DNA of 21,644 nt, from positions 1-21,644 of the forward strand of contig BNXD01000026.1 in assembly GCA_025999315.1 (NCBI GenBank), in the 5' to 3' direction. This document shows positions 1 to 7,816 of the stretch, piece by piece. Below the pieces are notes generated by a model. That model was given only the letters and a program-made list of their open reading frames with translations, was not told the DNA's origin and ran no database searches. The position numbers and the translations under genes were made by a program. Source of the DNA: Bacteroidia bacterium. GTDB taxonomy: Bacteria > Bacteroidota > Bacteroidia > Bacteroidales > Rikenellaceae. Each line of letters starts with the position of its first letter. Position 1 is the stretch's first letter.

Positions 1-34
1 TTGCGGGTTGACCTGCAGACAGAAAGGTCGGATC

Positions 35-70
35 CATAACAAACTCCCGCCACTGTGTGAGTTTGTTATG
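35..70. repeat. Perfect 12-bp inverted repeat before manC
   Basis: CATAACAAACTC (35-46) and GAGTTTGTTATG (59-70) are exact reverse complements around a 12-nt loop. No T-run follows on the + strand (AAAAAA follows instead), so it is not a standard terminator for an upstream + gene. It could be an operator, an mRNA leader hairpin or the tail of a gene outside the window. The right arm contains an in-frame ATG (68) that could be mistaken for the manC start. Confidence 0.6.
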
Positions 71-89
71 AAAAAACTTCGTATCTTTG
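62..89 (+). promoter_or_regulatory. Candidate Bacteroidetes-type promoter for manC
   Basis: TATCTTTG at 82-89 fits the TAnnTTTG -7 box of Bacteroidetes housekeeping promoters. A TTTG lies at 62-65, but the 16-nt spacing is shorter than the usual 19-21, so the -33 assignment is weak. Initiation a few bases after the -7 box would leave a very short leader before the ATG at 110 and would exclude the ATG at 68 from the transcript. Confidence 0.3.
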
Positions 90-109
90 AGAAAATTTTT
101 TCTGAAAAG

Positions 110-1186
110 ATGAACAAAGACCGCTATTGCATCATAATGGCCGGAGGCATCGGTTCGCGCTTCTGGCCTATCAGCCGCCGCAGTGTGCCCAAACAGTTCC
201 TCGACATCCTCGGCACGGGCAAGACATTCATTCAGATGACCTACGAGCGTCTGGAGGAGGTCATTCCCACAGAGAATTTCTTTGTGGTGACCAACGCCTC
301 CTACCGCGATCTGGTGCTCGAACAGTTGCCGCGGCTGACCTCTGCCCAGGTGCTGTGCGAACCCATCGGGCGCAACACCGCCCCCTGCATCGCCTTTGCC
401 GCCTTCCACATCGCCGCCATCAACCCCCGCGCCGAGATGATCGTAGCCCCGTCGGACCACCTGGTCCTCGATCCGGGGCAGTTCCGCCACTCGGTGGAGG
501 AGGCCTTTGCGTTTGTCCACGACCACAACATCCTGATGACCATCGGCATCAAACCCTCGCGTCCCGACACGGGCTTCGGCTATATCCAGATGGGCCCTCA
601 CCGGCAGAGCGACATCTACCAGGTGAAGACCTTCACCGAGAAACCCGACCTGGAGATGGCCCGGGTTTTTGTCGACAGCGGCGAGTTTGTGTGGAATGCC
701 GGCATCTTTCTGTGGAAAGTTCGGGACATCATCGACGCGCTGGAACGCTACCTGCCCGATACGTGGCAGCTGTTCAAGTCGATCGAGCCGAGTTTTGGCA
801 CCCCCGACGAGCAACGGCAGATCGACCGTATCTACTGCGAGTGTCGCTCCATATCGATCGATTTCGGAGTGATGGAGAAGGCCGACAATGTCCATGTGCG
901 CATCAGCGACTTCGGGTGGTCCGACATCGGCACCTGGGGGGCGCTCTACCAATACTCCGACAAGGATCAGCAGGGCAATGTGGCCTCGGGAGATGTGATG
1001 TTCTACGACACGCGCAACTGCATCGTCAAGATGCCCGAGGGACACCTCGCCGTGGTCGAAGGACTCGATGACCATATCATTGTCGAGAGCGACAACGTGC
1101 TGATGATCTGCAAAAAAGAGCACGAACAGACCATCAAGACCTTCATCGACGACGTGCAGTACAAAACGGGCGAAAAGTTTATCTGA
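110..1186 (+). CDS. manC: Mannose-1-phosphate guanylyltransferase (GDP-mannose pyrophosphorylase)
   Basis: This cytoplasmic enzyme makes GDP-mannose from mannose-1-phosphate and GTP, the donor for mannose and fucose in surface glycans. With the start at 110 it has 358 residues. Residues 10-30 carry the nucleotidyltransferase signature (MAGGIGSRFWP, then PKQF). EPIGRNTAPC is near residue 84, APSDH near 113, FTEKPD at 175-180 and WNAGIFLWK from 195, all typical of the family. It is the short form without the C-terminal isomerase half of bifunctional ManC/AlgA proteins. The frame is open to position 8 and has an ATG at 68, but related Bacteroidetes proteins begin like residue 1 here (MNKDRYCII), and the ATG at 68 lies in an inverted repeat next to a possible promoter. 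A 545-bp gap follows, so it is probably transcribed alone. Family certain, start likely. Confidence 0.93.
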   Translation: MNKDRYCIIMAGGIGSRFWPISRRSVPKQFLDILGTGKTFIQMTYERLEEVIPTENFFVVTNASYRDLVLEQLPRLTSAQVLCEPIGRNTAPCIAFAAFHIAAINPRAEMIVAPSDHLVLDPGQFRHSVEEAFAFVHDHNILMTIGIKPSRPDTGFGYIQMGPHRQSDIYQVKTFTEKPDLEMARVFVDSGEFVWNAGIFLWKVRDIIDALERYLPDTWQLFKSIEPSFGTPDEQRQIDRIYCECRSISIDFGVMEKADNVHVRISDFGWSDIGTWGALYQYSDKDQQGNVASGDVMFYDTRNCIVKMPEGHLAVVEGLDDHIIVESDNVLMICKKEHEQTIKTFIDDVQYKTGEKFI

Positions 1187-1350
1187 GGGGTTGCCACTGC
1201 CATCTGCGGGCTGCGAACCTCTCCTCGACCCGGCGTCGGTTCCTGCCCGCGGTTGGAGGGGAGCAGGGCGATGCAGCAAATCTTATAGATATTGACCTGT
1301 TGTACATTTATAAGGTTCGATAAAAATAGAGATACTGATATTGGTTGCCT

Positions 1351-1537
1351 TTTGCGGCCCGCGGCCGGCGGGGGGATGCCACGAAAAGACCGATCCCGAT
1401 GCCGTCAGGCGATGGCGAGTTGACAAATGGTGGCGGCCCTCCGCCCAAAAAGCGCCCAAGGAGCGCCCAAGGAGCGCCCAAGGAGCACCCAAGGAGCATA
1501 GAGTGTGGCTGCGGCTGCGCGGCTCTGCGAGCCGCAA
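1351..1537 (+). repeat. Intergenic repeat family, copy 1 (with 11-bp tandem array)
   Basis: This stretch aligns over nearly its full length with the reverse complement of 3240-3390. Shared blocks in order are TTTGCGG, CGAAAAG, GATCCCGATGCCGT, AGGCGA, CTCCGCCCAAAAA, AGAGTGTGGCTG and a terminal GC hairpin (GCGGCTC, loop TGC, GAGCCGC, at 1519-1535). It differs from copy 2 by a tandem array inserted between CTCCGCCCAAAAA and AGAGTGTGG. Non-coding and dispersed; its role is unknown. Confidence 0.75.
1452..1498 (+). repeat. Four tandem copies of an 11-bp unit
   Basis: GCGCCCAAGGA occurs three times exactly (1452-1462, 1463-1473, 1474-1484), then once as GCACCCAAGGA (1485-1495), followed by a partial GCA. 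The array sits inside intergenic repeat copy 1 and is absent from copy 2, so it looks like a local slippage expansion. There are no spacers, so it is not a CRISPR array. Confidence 0.9.
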
Positions 1538-1731
1538 CAGTATGCAACGCCTTGCAATTGGTCTTAAGTCAGGTTTATTGTTCAGTGTCTACCGAAAAGC
1601 GTTACACACAGGGCGAGGTATGACAAGGCAGATTTACTCTGCAGTAAGAAAACCAACCTTTAAATGAACAACGGGTAGATACTTTAAGAGTTAATATATA
1701 ACACTTTTGCGCCCGGGACCGCCCCGATCGG

Positions 1732-3138
1732 ATGATTATAGAACGGCTATACGATATTTTTCTGCAGTGCGGAGGCGTGGTGTCGACCGACACGCGCACC
1801 ATCGCCCCCGGATCGCTATTTTTTGCGTTGCGGGGCGAGCGTTTCGACGCCAACGCATTTGCCGCCTCGGCTCTCGAAGCAGGTGCGGCCTTTGCCGTTG
1901 TCGACAATCCTGCCCTGGCGGGGGTTGAGGCCGACGTGACGGACGATACTCTCGCCTATGCCGTCCCCGCCCCTGACGTTGCAGCAGTCCCGACCTCGCA
2001 GAATGACCCCGACACGGGGTTGCGCGGGCGTTTTGTGGTGGTGCCCGACGTGCTGGAGGCGTTGCAGCAGCTGGCCCGCCACCACCGCCAGACACTGGGC
2101 GTGCCCCTGCTCGCAATCACCGGGTCCAACGGCAAAACCACCACCAAAGAGCTTGTCGCCAGAGTTTTGGCCTGCAAATTCGCCGTTTCGGTTACCCGCG
2201 GCAATCTCAACAACCATATCGGCGTGCCTCTCACGCTGTTGGCCATGACCGCCGAGACCCAGCTGGGCATCGTCGAGATGGGGGCCAGCGCGCGGGGCGA
2301 GATCGCTCTGCTGTGCCGCATCGCCATGCCCAACTATGGTCTGATCACCAACATAGGACGCGCGCACCTCGAGGGGTTCCTCTCGCCCGAAGGGGTCAGG
2401 GCGGGCAAGGGCGAGCTTTTCGACTGTCTGCAAAGCACGCTCGGCACGGCATTTTACTGCGAGTGCAACGAGACGGTGGCAGGGATGGTGCGCGAGCGTC
2501 GCGAGTTGCCCTCCGTGCTCTATCCGTGCTATGAGCTGGCGCAACCGCAGCAGGGGCTGATCGCTGTGAAATACCACGGTGAGACGCTACCGACCCGACT
2601 TGTGGGCGACTATAATCGTTATAATGTCTCGGCGGCCATCGCCATCGGCGAATATTTCGGCGTTCCGAGGGGAGAGATCGCCGCGGCCATAGCGTCGTAC
2701 AACCCCGACAACCACCGCTCGCAGCGCATCGATACGGGGCGAAACACCTTGATCGCAGATTGTTACAACGCCAACCCTTCGAGCATGATGGCCGCCCTGG
2801 AGAACTTTGCCGCCGAGCCTTCGCCACTGCCGCGGATGGTGATCCTCGGCGACATGCTCGAGTTGGGCGAATATTCGGCCACGGAGCACCGCCGGATCGT
2901 CGACATGACCCTCGAGGCCGGGTTTGGACGGGTGTTTCTCGTGGGCGAGCACTTCTGCCGGGTGCTGGGGGCCGGTTCGGTCGGGTCGGTCGGCGGCGCA
3001 AGTGTCGGCCCGGTCAGATGTTTCGCGACGCTCGACGCCCTGCGCGAGGAGCTTCGCGCCCATCCGCTGACCGGCCATCTGATCCTGCTGAAGAGCTCGC
3101 GCGGCATAGGCCTCGAGAACGCCATCGCAGAGCTGTAA
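1732..3138 (+). CDS. murF: UDP-N-acetylmuramoyl-tripeptide--D-alanyl-D-alanine ligase
   Basis: MurF adds D-Ala-D-Ala to the UDP-MurNAc-tripeptide with ATP, the last cytoplasmic step of peptidoglycan precursor synthesis. The 468-residue product has the family layout: an N-terminal substrate domain with STDTRTIAPGSLFFAL (about 18-33), the ATP-binding loop TGSNGKTTTKE (130-140), GNLNNHIGVPLTLL, the central-domain motifs EMGAS and TNIGRAHLEGF, then DCYNANPSSM and LGDMLELG in the C-terminal domain. It is somewhat long for the family. Extra residues lie at about 63-100 (Ala/Asp/Pro-rich) and about 414-429 (Gly/Ser/Val-rich, encoded by GGTCGG-like DNA). The ATG at 1732 directly precedes the conserved N-terminus. 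It stands alone between two repeat-bearing gaps. Confidence 0.96.
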   Translation: MIIERLYDIFLQCGGVVSTDTRTIAPGSLFFALRGERFDANAFAASALEAGAAFAVVDNPALAGVEADVTDDTLAYAVPAPDVAAVPTSQNDPDTGLRGRFVVVPDVLEALQQLARHHRQTLGVPLLAITGSNGKTTTKELVARVLACKFAVSVTRGNLNNHIGVPLTLLAMTAETQLGIVEMGASARGEIALLCRIAMPNYGLITNIGRAHLEGFLSPEGVRAGKGELFDCLQSTLGTAFYCECNETVAGMVRERRELPSVLYPCYELAQPQQGLIAVKYHGETLPTRLVGDYNRYNVSAAIAIGEYFGVPRGEIAAAIASYNPDNHRSQRIDTGRNTLIADCYNANPSSMMAALENFAAEPSPLPRMVILGDMLELGEYSATEHRRIVDMTLEAGFGRVFLVGEHFCRVLGAGSVGSVGGASVGPVRCFATLDALREELRAHPLTGHLILLKSSRGIGLENAIAEL

Positions 3139-3486
3139 GATTGTTATTTGGGACGAAGACTAACCGCCTTGCACGTAGCGAGTCCGGTATATTTCCGACA
3201 AAGGTCGAACTTAATGTTTATGGTTAAACGCTGCCTTTTTTTCGGCCTCGCAGAGGCCGGTCTGGCCACAGCCACACTCTGTGTTTTTTGGGCGGAGGTC
3301 TGCAATCTCTTGCCGGCGCGCCCTCGCCTCACGGCATCGGGATCAGCCTTTTCGCGGCAGCCCACCGCTGGCTCCGGCCCGCAAACGCACTCCCAATAAA
3401 CTAAAAAACATCGGATAGTAATTTTATCCTGCCCTTTTTAACATATAAACGATTTCGATTTCCAACTGACAACTAACTTCACTCCT
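3139..3486. other. Intergenic region murF-coaX, repeat-bearing
   Basis: This 348-bp gap has no credible gene. Its centre (3240-3390) is an inverted copy of the intergenic repeat upstream of murF. The final 80 bp are AT-rich and include a small inverted repeat (GGATA 3413-3417, TATCC 3425-3429), a plausible site for the coaX-cluster promoter. I see no exact TAnnTTTG box. Confidence 0.55.
3240..3390 (-). repeat. Intergenic repeat family, copy 2 (inverted)
   Basis: Read on the - strand this matches 1351-1537 block for block but lacks the 11-bp tandem array. Its hairpin end (CGGCCTC, loop GCA, GAGGCCG; 3243-3259) faces murF, as does the hairpin end of copy 1, so murF sits inside an inverted pair. 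On the + strand the hairpin is preceded, not followed, by a T-run, so it is not an ordinary murF terminator. Confidence 0.75.
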
Positions 3487-4233
3487 GTGAACCATTACCC
3501 TCGAAATCTGATCGTCGACATGGGCAACACCGCCGTCAAGTGCGCCGTCGTGGAGCAGGGGCGGGTGGTGCAGACGCTGCGCAGCGACGGGGACCCCGAG
3601 CCGCTGCTCGAGCGGATGCTGACGCTCTGTCCGGGGGTGGACGATTCGATCGTGGTCTCCACGCGGGAGGGCGCCGACCGGGTGTGCAGGTGGCTCGAGG
3701 TCAGGGTGGGGCGGTGCCTGCAGCTGGGGCCCGAGACGCCGACGCCCATCGTGAACCGCTATGCTACGCCCGCCACGCTGGGCTACGACCGTCTGGCGGG
3801 GGCAGTTGGGGCGGCGATGCGTTTTCCGGGCTGCACGACGCTGGTGGTCGACCTGGGTACGGCCATCACCTTCGATGTGGTGACGGCGCAGGGCGAATTT
3901 CTGGGGGGCAACATCTCTCCCGGGGCGGCCATGCGACTTCGCGCGCTGCACGACCATACCGACAGCCTGCCGCTGGTCTCGCTCGGCGATCCGCCCGGGA
4001 TGATCGGCTCTTCGACCGAAGGGGCGATCCTTGCCGGGGTGGTCGGCGGCATTGTGCATGAAACAGAGGGTTATGTGGCGCGTCTTGAGCAGATGTACGG
4101 ACAGTTGAAAATTATTTTTACGGGTGGAGACGCCGATTTTTTTGTGAAACGGCTAAATTTTCCCATATTTGTATCTTATAATTTGGTTTTGGAGGGATTG
4201 AATGCAATATTGGAATATAACAATGCACGGTAG
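3487..4233 (+). CDS. coaX: Type III pantothenate kinase
   Basis: CoaX phosphorylates pantothenate, the first step of coenzyme A synthesis, and belongs to the ASKHA (acetate kinase/Hsp70/actin) fold. The 248-residue product has the phosphate-1 loop DMGNT (11-15), GYDRLAGAVGA (from 99), the second nucleotide-binding motif VVDLGTAITFDVV (120-132) and GGNISPGAAM (140-149), then a C-terminal TGGDADFF. Length is normal. The start is a GTG; the first in-frame ATG falls inside the DMGNT motif, so a later start would remove a required motif. It is the first gene of a tight cluster, and its 3' end overlaps or abuts the next gene. Confidence 0.95.
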   Translation: MNHYPRNLIVDMGNTAVKCAVVEQGRVVQTLRSDGDPEPLLERMLTLCPGVDDSIVVSTREGADRVCRWLEVRVGRCLQLGPETPTPIVNRYATPATLGYDRLAGAVGAAMRFPGCTTLVVDLGTAITFDVVTAQGEFLGGNISPGAAMRLRALHDHTDSLPLVSLGDPPGMIGSSTEGAILAGVVGGIVHETEGYVARLEQMYGQLKIIFTGGDADFFVKRLNFPIFVSYNLVLEGLNAILEYNNAR

Positions 4234-4234
4234 A

Positions 4235-5560
4235 ATGGCGTTACAGAGGCGTTTTTGTGGCGTGGCGGTCGTTTTGGCCGGGGCGTTGCTGCTTGTGGCG
4301 CCCTTCACGGCGCGGGCGCAGAACAGCAGTCTGAACGCCTACTCGCCCTATTCGATGTACGGCATAGGCGACATTGGCCTGCAGGGGCCGACCCAGACAC
4401 GCAGCATGGGCGCCACGGGTGTGGCATACCGGTCGCCCGTAACGGTCAACAACCTCAATCCCGCTTCGCTGGGCGGGGTGGGGCAGAAGGCCTTCCTGTT
4501 CGACGTCGGTCTCGAGGGCGCCAACTACTATCTCGGCAGTCGCGGGCTCGACGGGCAGATGCGCAACACCAGTTTCAACACCTTCAACATCAAGGACATC
4601 TCTCTGGCCTTTCCGGTCGGGCGCGGGGTGGGTTTCTCCGTCAGCATGACCCCCTTCAGCGAGGTGGGCTATCGCATCGAACGTATGGAGGACGACCCCG
4701 ACATCCTCTCCACGCTGGGGCAGGTCAAATATACCCACATCGGTCAGGGCGGCATCACGCAGTACAAGGCGGGTCTGGGTGTGGCGCTGACCAAAAGATT
4801 CTCGCTGGGGGCCAACCTTATATATTACAAGGGCGAGATCGACAGAATGTACTATATAACGGTGCTGCCGACGATGACCAAAGAGAGCTACAACAGCGTC
4901 AACGCGGTCAACTACTCCAATATCTCAAAGTTCTACGGCGCATTTGGCTTTCAGTGGAACCTTTTGGCCACCTCCAAACGCATGCTCAGCCTCGGGGCAA
5001 CCTATCAACCGGGGGGCAAGCTCGGCATGAACACCACCCGCTATATCCCCTCGAGCAACATGTCGCAGGACACGATCGCCAACATCACCACCCGCATGCC
5101 CTTCAAAATGCCGTCGACCTTGCGTGCGGGGGTCTGCTATGCAAATGAAAAGTGGCTGCTCTCGGCCGATTATATTTTCCAGAACTGGAGCGCCAACAAG
5201 CAGAGCGAATCGCCGATCGTCAAATATGTCAACACCAACAGTGTGCGTTTTGGCGCGGAGATCACTCCCAACCGTGGCGACTTTCGCCATACGCTCAACC
5301 GCTGGTCCTACCGCGCCGGACTCAGATACGACCAGTATTATATGGACATCCGCAACACGCGCCTTGCCGACGCGGCGGTAACTTTCGGCGTGGGTATACC
5401 CATCAAGATGGGCGGTCCGTCGAGCATCAACATCGGTGTGGAGGCAGGTCGTCAGGGTCGGACAACAAACGGGCTGGTGCAGACCAACTACTTCAAGATA
5501 TTGCTCAGTTTGAGCATGTTTGGTGACGATTTCTGGTTCGTGCAACCCAAATACGATTAG
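4235..5560 (+). CDS. Putative outer-membrane beta-barrel protein
   Basis: I read this as an exported outer-membrane protein of about 441 residues. The N-terminus is a classic signal peptide: basic MALQRR, a hydrophobic stretch to about residue 23, and a likely cut after TARA before QNSS. The mature part opens with SPYSMYGIGDI, has RSMGATGVA and NNLNPASLG stretches and alternating amphipathic segments, and ends near FWFVQPKYD, consistent with an OmpP1/FadL-like barrel. Similar proteins between coaX and lptC are, to my knowledge, common in Bacteroidales and usually listed as hypothetical outer-membrane proteins. In-frame ATGs also lie at 4202 and 4223 inside coaX; I chose 4235, one base after the coaX stop, because it gives the cleanest signal peptide. 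Substrate unknown. Confidence 0.8.
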   Translation: MALQRRFCGVAVVLAGALLLVAPFTARAQNSSLNAYSPYSMYGIGDIGLQGPTQTRSMGATGVAYRSPVTVNNLNPASLGGVGQKAFLFDVGLEGANYYLGSRGLDGQMRNTSFNTFNIKDISLAFPVGRGVGFSVSMTPFSEVGYRIERMEDDPDILSTLGQVKYTHIGQGGITQYKAGLGVALTKRFSLGANLIYYKGEIDRMYYITVLPTMTKESYNSVNAVNYSNISKFYGAFGFQWNLLATSKRMLSLGATYQPGGKLGMNTTRYIPSSNMSQDTIANITTRMPFKMPSTLRAGVCYANEKWLLSADYIFQNWSANKQSESPIVKYVNTNSVRFGAEITPNRGDFRHTLNRWSYRAGLRYDQYYMDIRNTRLADAAVTFGVGIPIKMGGPSSINIGVEAGRQGRTTNGLVQTNYFKILLSLSMFGDDFWFVQPKYD

Positions 5561-5589
5561 GTCATGTCGACACTAACGCGACGCGAGCC

Positions 5590-6942
5590 ATGAAACGGTT
5601 GGCGTTTTTGTTTTGTGCAATGGTTGCGGTCGCCACGGCCGGAGGACAGGCTTATCTGACCGATCCCCGTTATGGCGACACCCCCGCGCAGAGACAGAAA
5701 AACGCCGTCGCGCTGAGCCTTTTCATGGAGGAGTGCAACGCCCGCTCGTACGACCGGGCCCTCGGACACCTTTGGGAGCTGACCGGCGAGGCCCCGCGCA
5801 TCTCGCAGAACATCTACCTGCTGGGGGCCAACATCTACCGCAGCAAGATCGCCGCGGCTGCCACTTCGGACGAACGCGACCGCCTCCTCGACGCGCTGAT
5901 GTCGCTCTACGACCGCCGCGCCGCCGCCTTTGCCGACCTGCCCGCCGACAGAGGCAAGGGTTATATCCTCTCGCTCAAGGCGCGGGACTACTATGCCTGC
6001 CGACCGGACGACGTGCCGGGCAACCTCAGGCTCTTCGACGACGCTCTGACGCAGTGGGGCATGGCAGCCGATCCCGACTTTGCCAATATCTGCATGAAGA
6101 TAGTAACTGACTGGTACGCCGCCGACAAGGTGACCCCGGATGTGGTGCTCGCCGGGTATGACCGCCTGGCGCCCCTGTTTGAGGCGCCGGGGGTGGAGAC
6201 CACCGGGGACGACCGCAAAAGGGCAGAGGCCCGCAAGACCTTCGACGCCCTGCTGGCGGGTAGCGGCGCGGCCGACTGCGACAACCTCGAGAGGCTATTC
6301 AAGCCCCGTGTGGATGCCTCGCCTGACGACCGGGAGTTGATGGGAAGGGTTTTTGCGGCCATGACACGCGCAGGCTGCCGCAGCGATTTTTATTTTGCCC
6401 TTGCCGAGAGATATTACACCCTCGCCCCGTCGTCGCCGGTGGCTCTGGCCCTGGGGGCGGCTTTCGAGCAGAGGAAGGACTATGCGCGTGCGCTCAAATA
6501 TCTGGGCGAGGCGGTGGCCGGGGAGAAGGACCCCGTCGTCATATCTTCCCTGCAGGTGCGCATCGCCGCCAACCTGCTCGAGGAAGGAAAGGCTCGAGAG
6601 GCTGCCCGGGCCGCCCGGGCAGCCATGGAGGCCAACCCCGAGAACGGTTACGGCCCCCTGATGCTGGCTCAGGCCTGTGCGGCGGGCGCTTCGGCATGTT
6701 CGGGTTTCGACCGCCACAGCGTGTCGTGGCTGGTGGTCGACCTGCTGACAGAGGCCCGCAGTCGCCTTATGGCCGATGCCGATGCGGTGAGCGCCATCGA
6801 CCGGCAGGTGGCCTCCTTCAGTCGCGGATTTCCGGGCAGGGAGGAGTGCTTCTTCCGTGGTGTCAGGGACGGCGATCAGATTACTGTCGGTTGCGGATGG
6901 ATCACGGGCCGTACAACGGTGCGCGAAGGAGGATCGAAATGA
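5590..6942 (+). CDS. Exported TPR-like helical repeat protein
   Basis: The product has 450 residues. It starts with a signal peptide (MKRLAFLFCAMVAVATAGGQA) and is otherwise Ala/Arg/Leu-rich and helical. Segments such as ALALGAAFEQRKDYARALKYLGEAV and LQVRIAANLLEEGKAREAARAARAAMEANPENG fit tetratricopeptide repeats (about residues 290-355). The end, around FFRGVRDGDQITVGCGW, is not helical-repeat-like; from memory, similar endings occur on TPR proteins next to lptC in other Bacteroidetes. It starts 29 nt after the barrel gene, and its stop overlaps the lptC start (ATGA), so translation is probably coupled. A periplasmic scaffold role is plausible, but the function is unknown. Confidence 0.82.
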   Translation: MKRLAFLFCAMVAVATAGGQAYLTDPRYGDTPAQRQKNAVALSLFMEECNARSYDRALGHLWELTGEAPRISQNIYLLGANIYRSKIAAAATSDERDRLLDALMSLYDRRAAAFADLPADRGKGYILSLKARDYYACRPDDVPGNLRLFDDALTQWGMAADPDFANICMKIVTDWYAADKVTPDVVLAGYDRLAPLFEAPGVETTGDDRKRAEARKTFDALLAGSGAADCDNLERLFKPRVDASPDDRELMGRVFAAMTRAGCRSDFYFALAERYYTLAPSSPVALALGAAFEQRKDYARALKYLGEAVAGEKDPVVISSLQVRIAANLLEEGKAREAARAARAAMEANPENGYGPLMLAQACAAGASACSGFDRHSVSWLVVDLLTEARSRLMADADAVSAIDRQVASFSRGFPGREECFFRGVRDGDQITVGCGWITGRTTVREGGSK

Positions 6943-7796
6943 ATTTGTTGCAGCGAAAATACCAAATGTTCTTGTCAGCGCTTCTCCTGTGGGGGAGCGC
7001 CGCATGGTTCTGCTCGTGCGACAAACCCCACTCCAAACAGACGCTCGACGTGGAGAGCATCATAACCCAGATGACCGACTCGCTGATGATCGTCTCCTCG
7101 GAGAACGGCAAACAGCAATATATCTTCACCGCCCCGCTTATGGAGCACTACGGTCTGTCGAAAGAGCCCTACATGGAGTTTCGCAAGGGCATCAGGGTCG
7201 AGACGTTCAACGATTCGACCGGGGTGCGCTCGTCGTTGCTGGTGGGCGACTACGCCATTTTTCTCGAGAACCAGAAACTCTGGCAGGTCAAGGGCAACGT
7301 GGTGGCCAACAACGAAGAAGGTCAGACGCTCGAGACACAGCAGCTGTTCTGGAACCAGAACGCCAAAAAAGTCTATTCCAACGTCGACACCCGCGTCATT
7401 CGCCCCAACGGCGAGATCATCACCGGAGTGGGCTTCGAGTCGGACGAGAAGATGGACGACTGGGTCTTCCGCCGCCCCAAGGGTAAGGTTCTCATAGACA
7501 CCGACCCGACCGACCCGACCGATCCGACAGGTCAGTCCGAGGCCACCGCGGCGCACAGTGCCGGGGCTTCATCCTCTGCCTCCACCACACCTGCCTCGGC
7601 GCCCTCGGCGGCGGCCACCACGCCCTCTACGCCCTCTACTCCCTCTACTCCCTCCACTTCCTCCGCGCCGGGACGCCCCCAATCGCCGCCATTCCCGGCG
7701 AGACCCTCCGCGGGGCCGACAAAAGGCCCTGCGCCCGCAAGGGCCACGCCTTCCGCTCCGGGCAGATACAACCCCTTACCTGCACAACGACCATAA
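6939..7796 (+). CDS. lptC: LPS export protein LptC, lipoprotein-like, with long low-complexity tail
   Basis: LptC passes lipopolysaccharide from the LptBFG ABC transporter to the periplasmic bridge. The product has 285 residues. It has an N-terminal hydrophobic segment ending WFCSCDKP, which suggests a lipoprotein (Cys25 or Cys27), although the lipobox is not ideal. The LptC/OstA-like beta-jellyroll region follows: MVSSENGKQQYIFTAP-type strands, YMEFRKGIRVE, LWQVKGNVVANNEEGQTLETQQLFWN, then VRIRPNGE-like and ITGVGFESDEKMDDWVFRRPKG. After residue 186 comes an odd tail: DPT repeats, a Ser/Ala/Thr-rich part, TPS repeats (about 228-239), then Pro/Ala/Arg-rich sequence. Bacteroidetes LptC usually stops near the start of this tail. 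The start overlaps the preceding stop (ATGA). Confidence 0.87.
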   Translation: MNLLQRKYQMFLSALLLWGSAAWFCSCDKPHSKQTLDVESIITQMTDSLMIVSSENGKQQYIFTAPLMEHYGLSKEPYMEFRKGIRVETFNDSTGVRSSLLVGDYAIFLENQKLWQVKGNVVANNEEGQTLETQQLFWNQNAKKVYSNVDTRVIRPNGEIITGVGFESDEKMDDWVFRRPKGKVLIDTDPTDPTDPTGQSEATAAHSAGASSSASTTPASAPSAAATTPSTPSTPSTPSTSSAPGRPQSPPFPARPSAGPTKGPAPARATPSAPGRYNPLPAQRP

Positions 7797-7816
7797 TCAA
7801 AACAGCAGATACGACC

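Larger units (their letters stand above)
1187..1731. other. Intergenic region manC-murF, repeat-bearing
   Basis: This 545-bp gap has no convincing gene; the short open frames here have no family resemblance and overlap the repeat. The first 160 bp are GC-rich, followed by an AT-rich patch around 1280-1345. The middle is an intergenic repeat copy (1351-1537). The last 190 bp are AT-richer and should contain the murF promoter. CACTTTTG at 1702-1709 is a 7-of-8 match to the -7 box, but no good -33 element lies at the right distance. Confidence 0.6.

Noticed and set aside
1452..1498. Possible CRISPR array
   Set aside because: The 11-bp units are directly adjacent with no spacers, and no cas gene is present.
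1341..1667. Short proteins of about 80-108 codons in the manC-murF gap
   Set aside because: The resemblance of their peptides to a frame at 3144-3365 comes from the shared non-coding repeat; frames are not preserved in the same way and the tandem array disrupts one copy.
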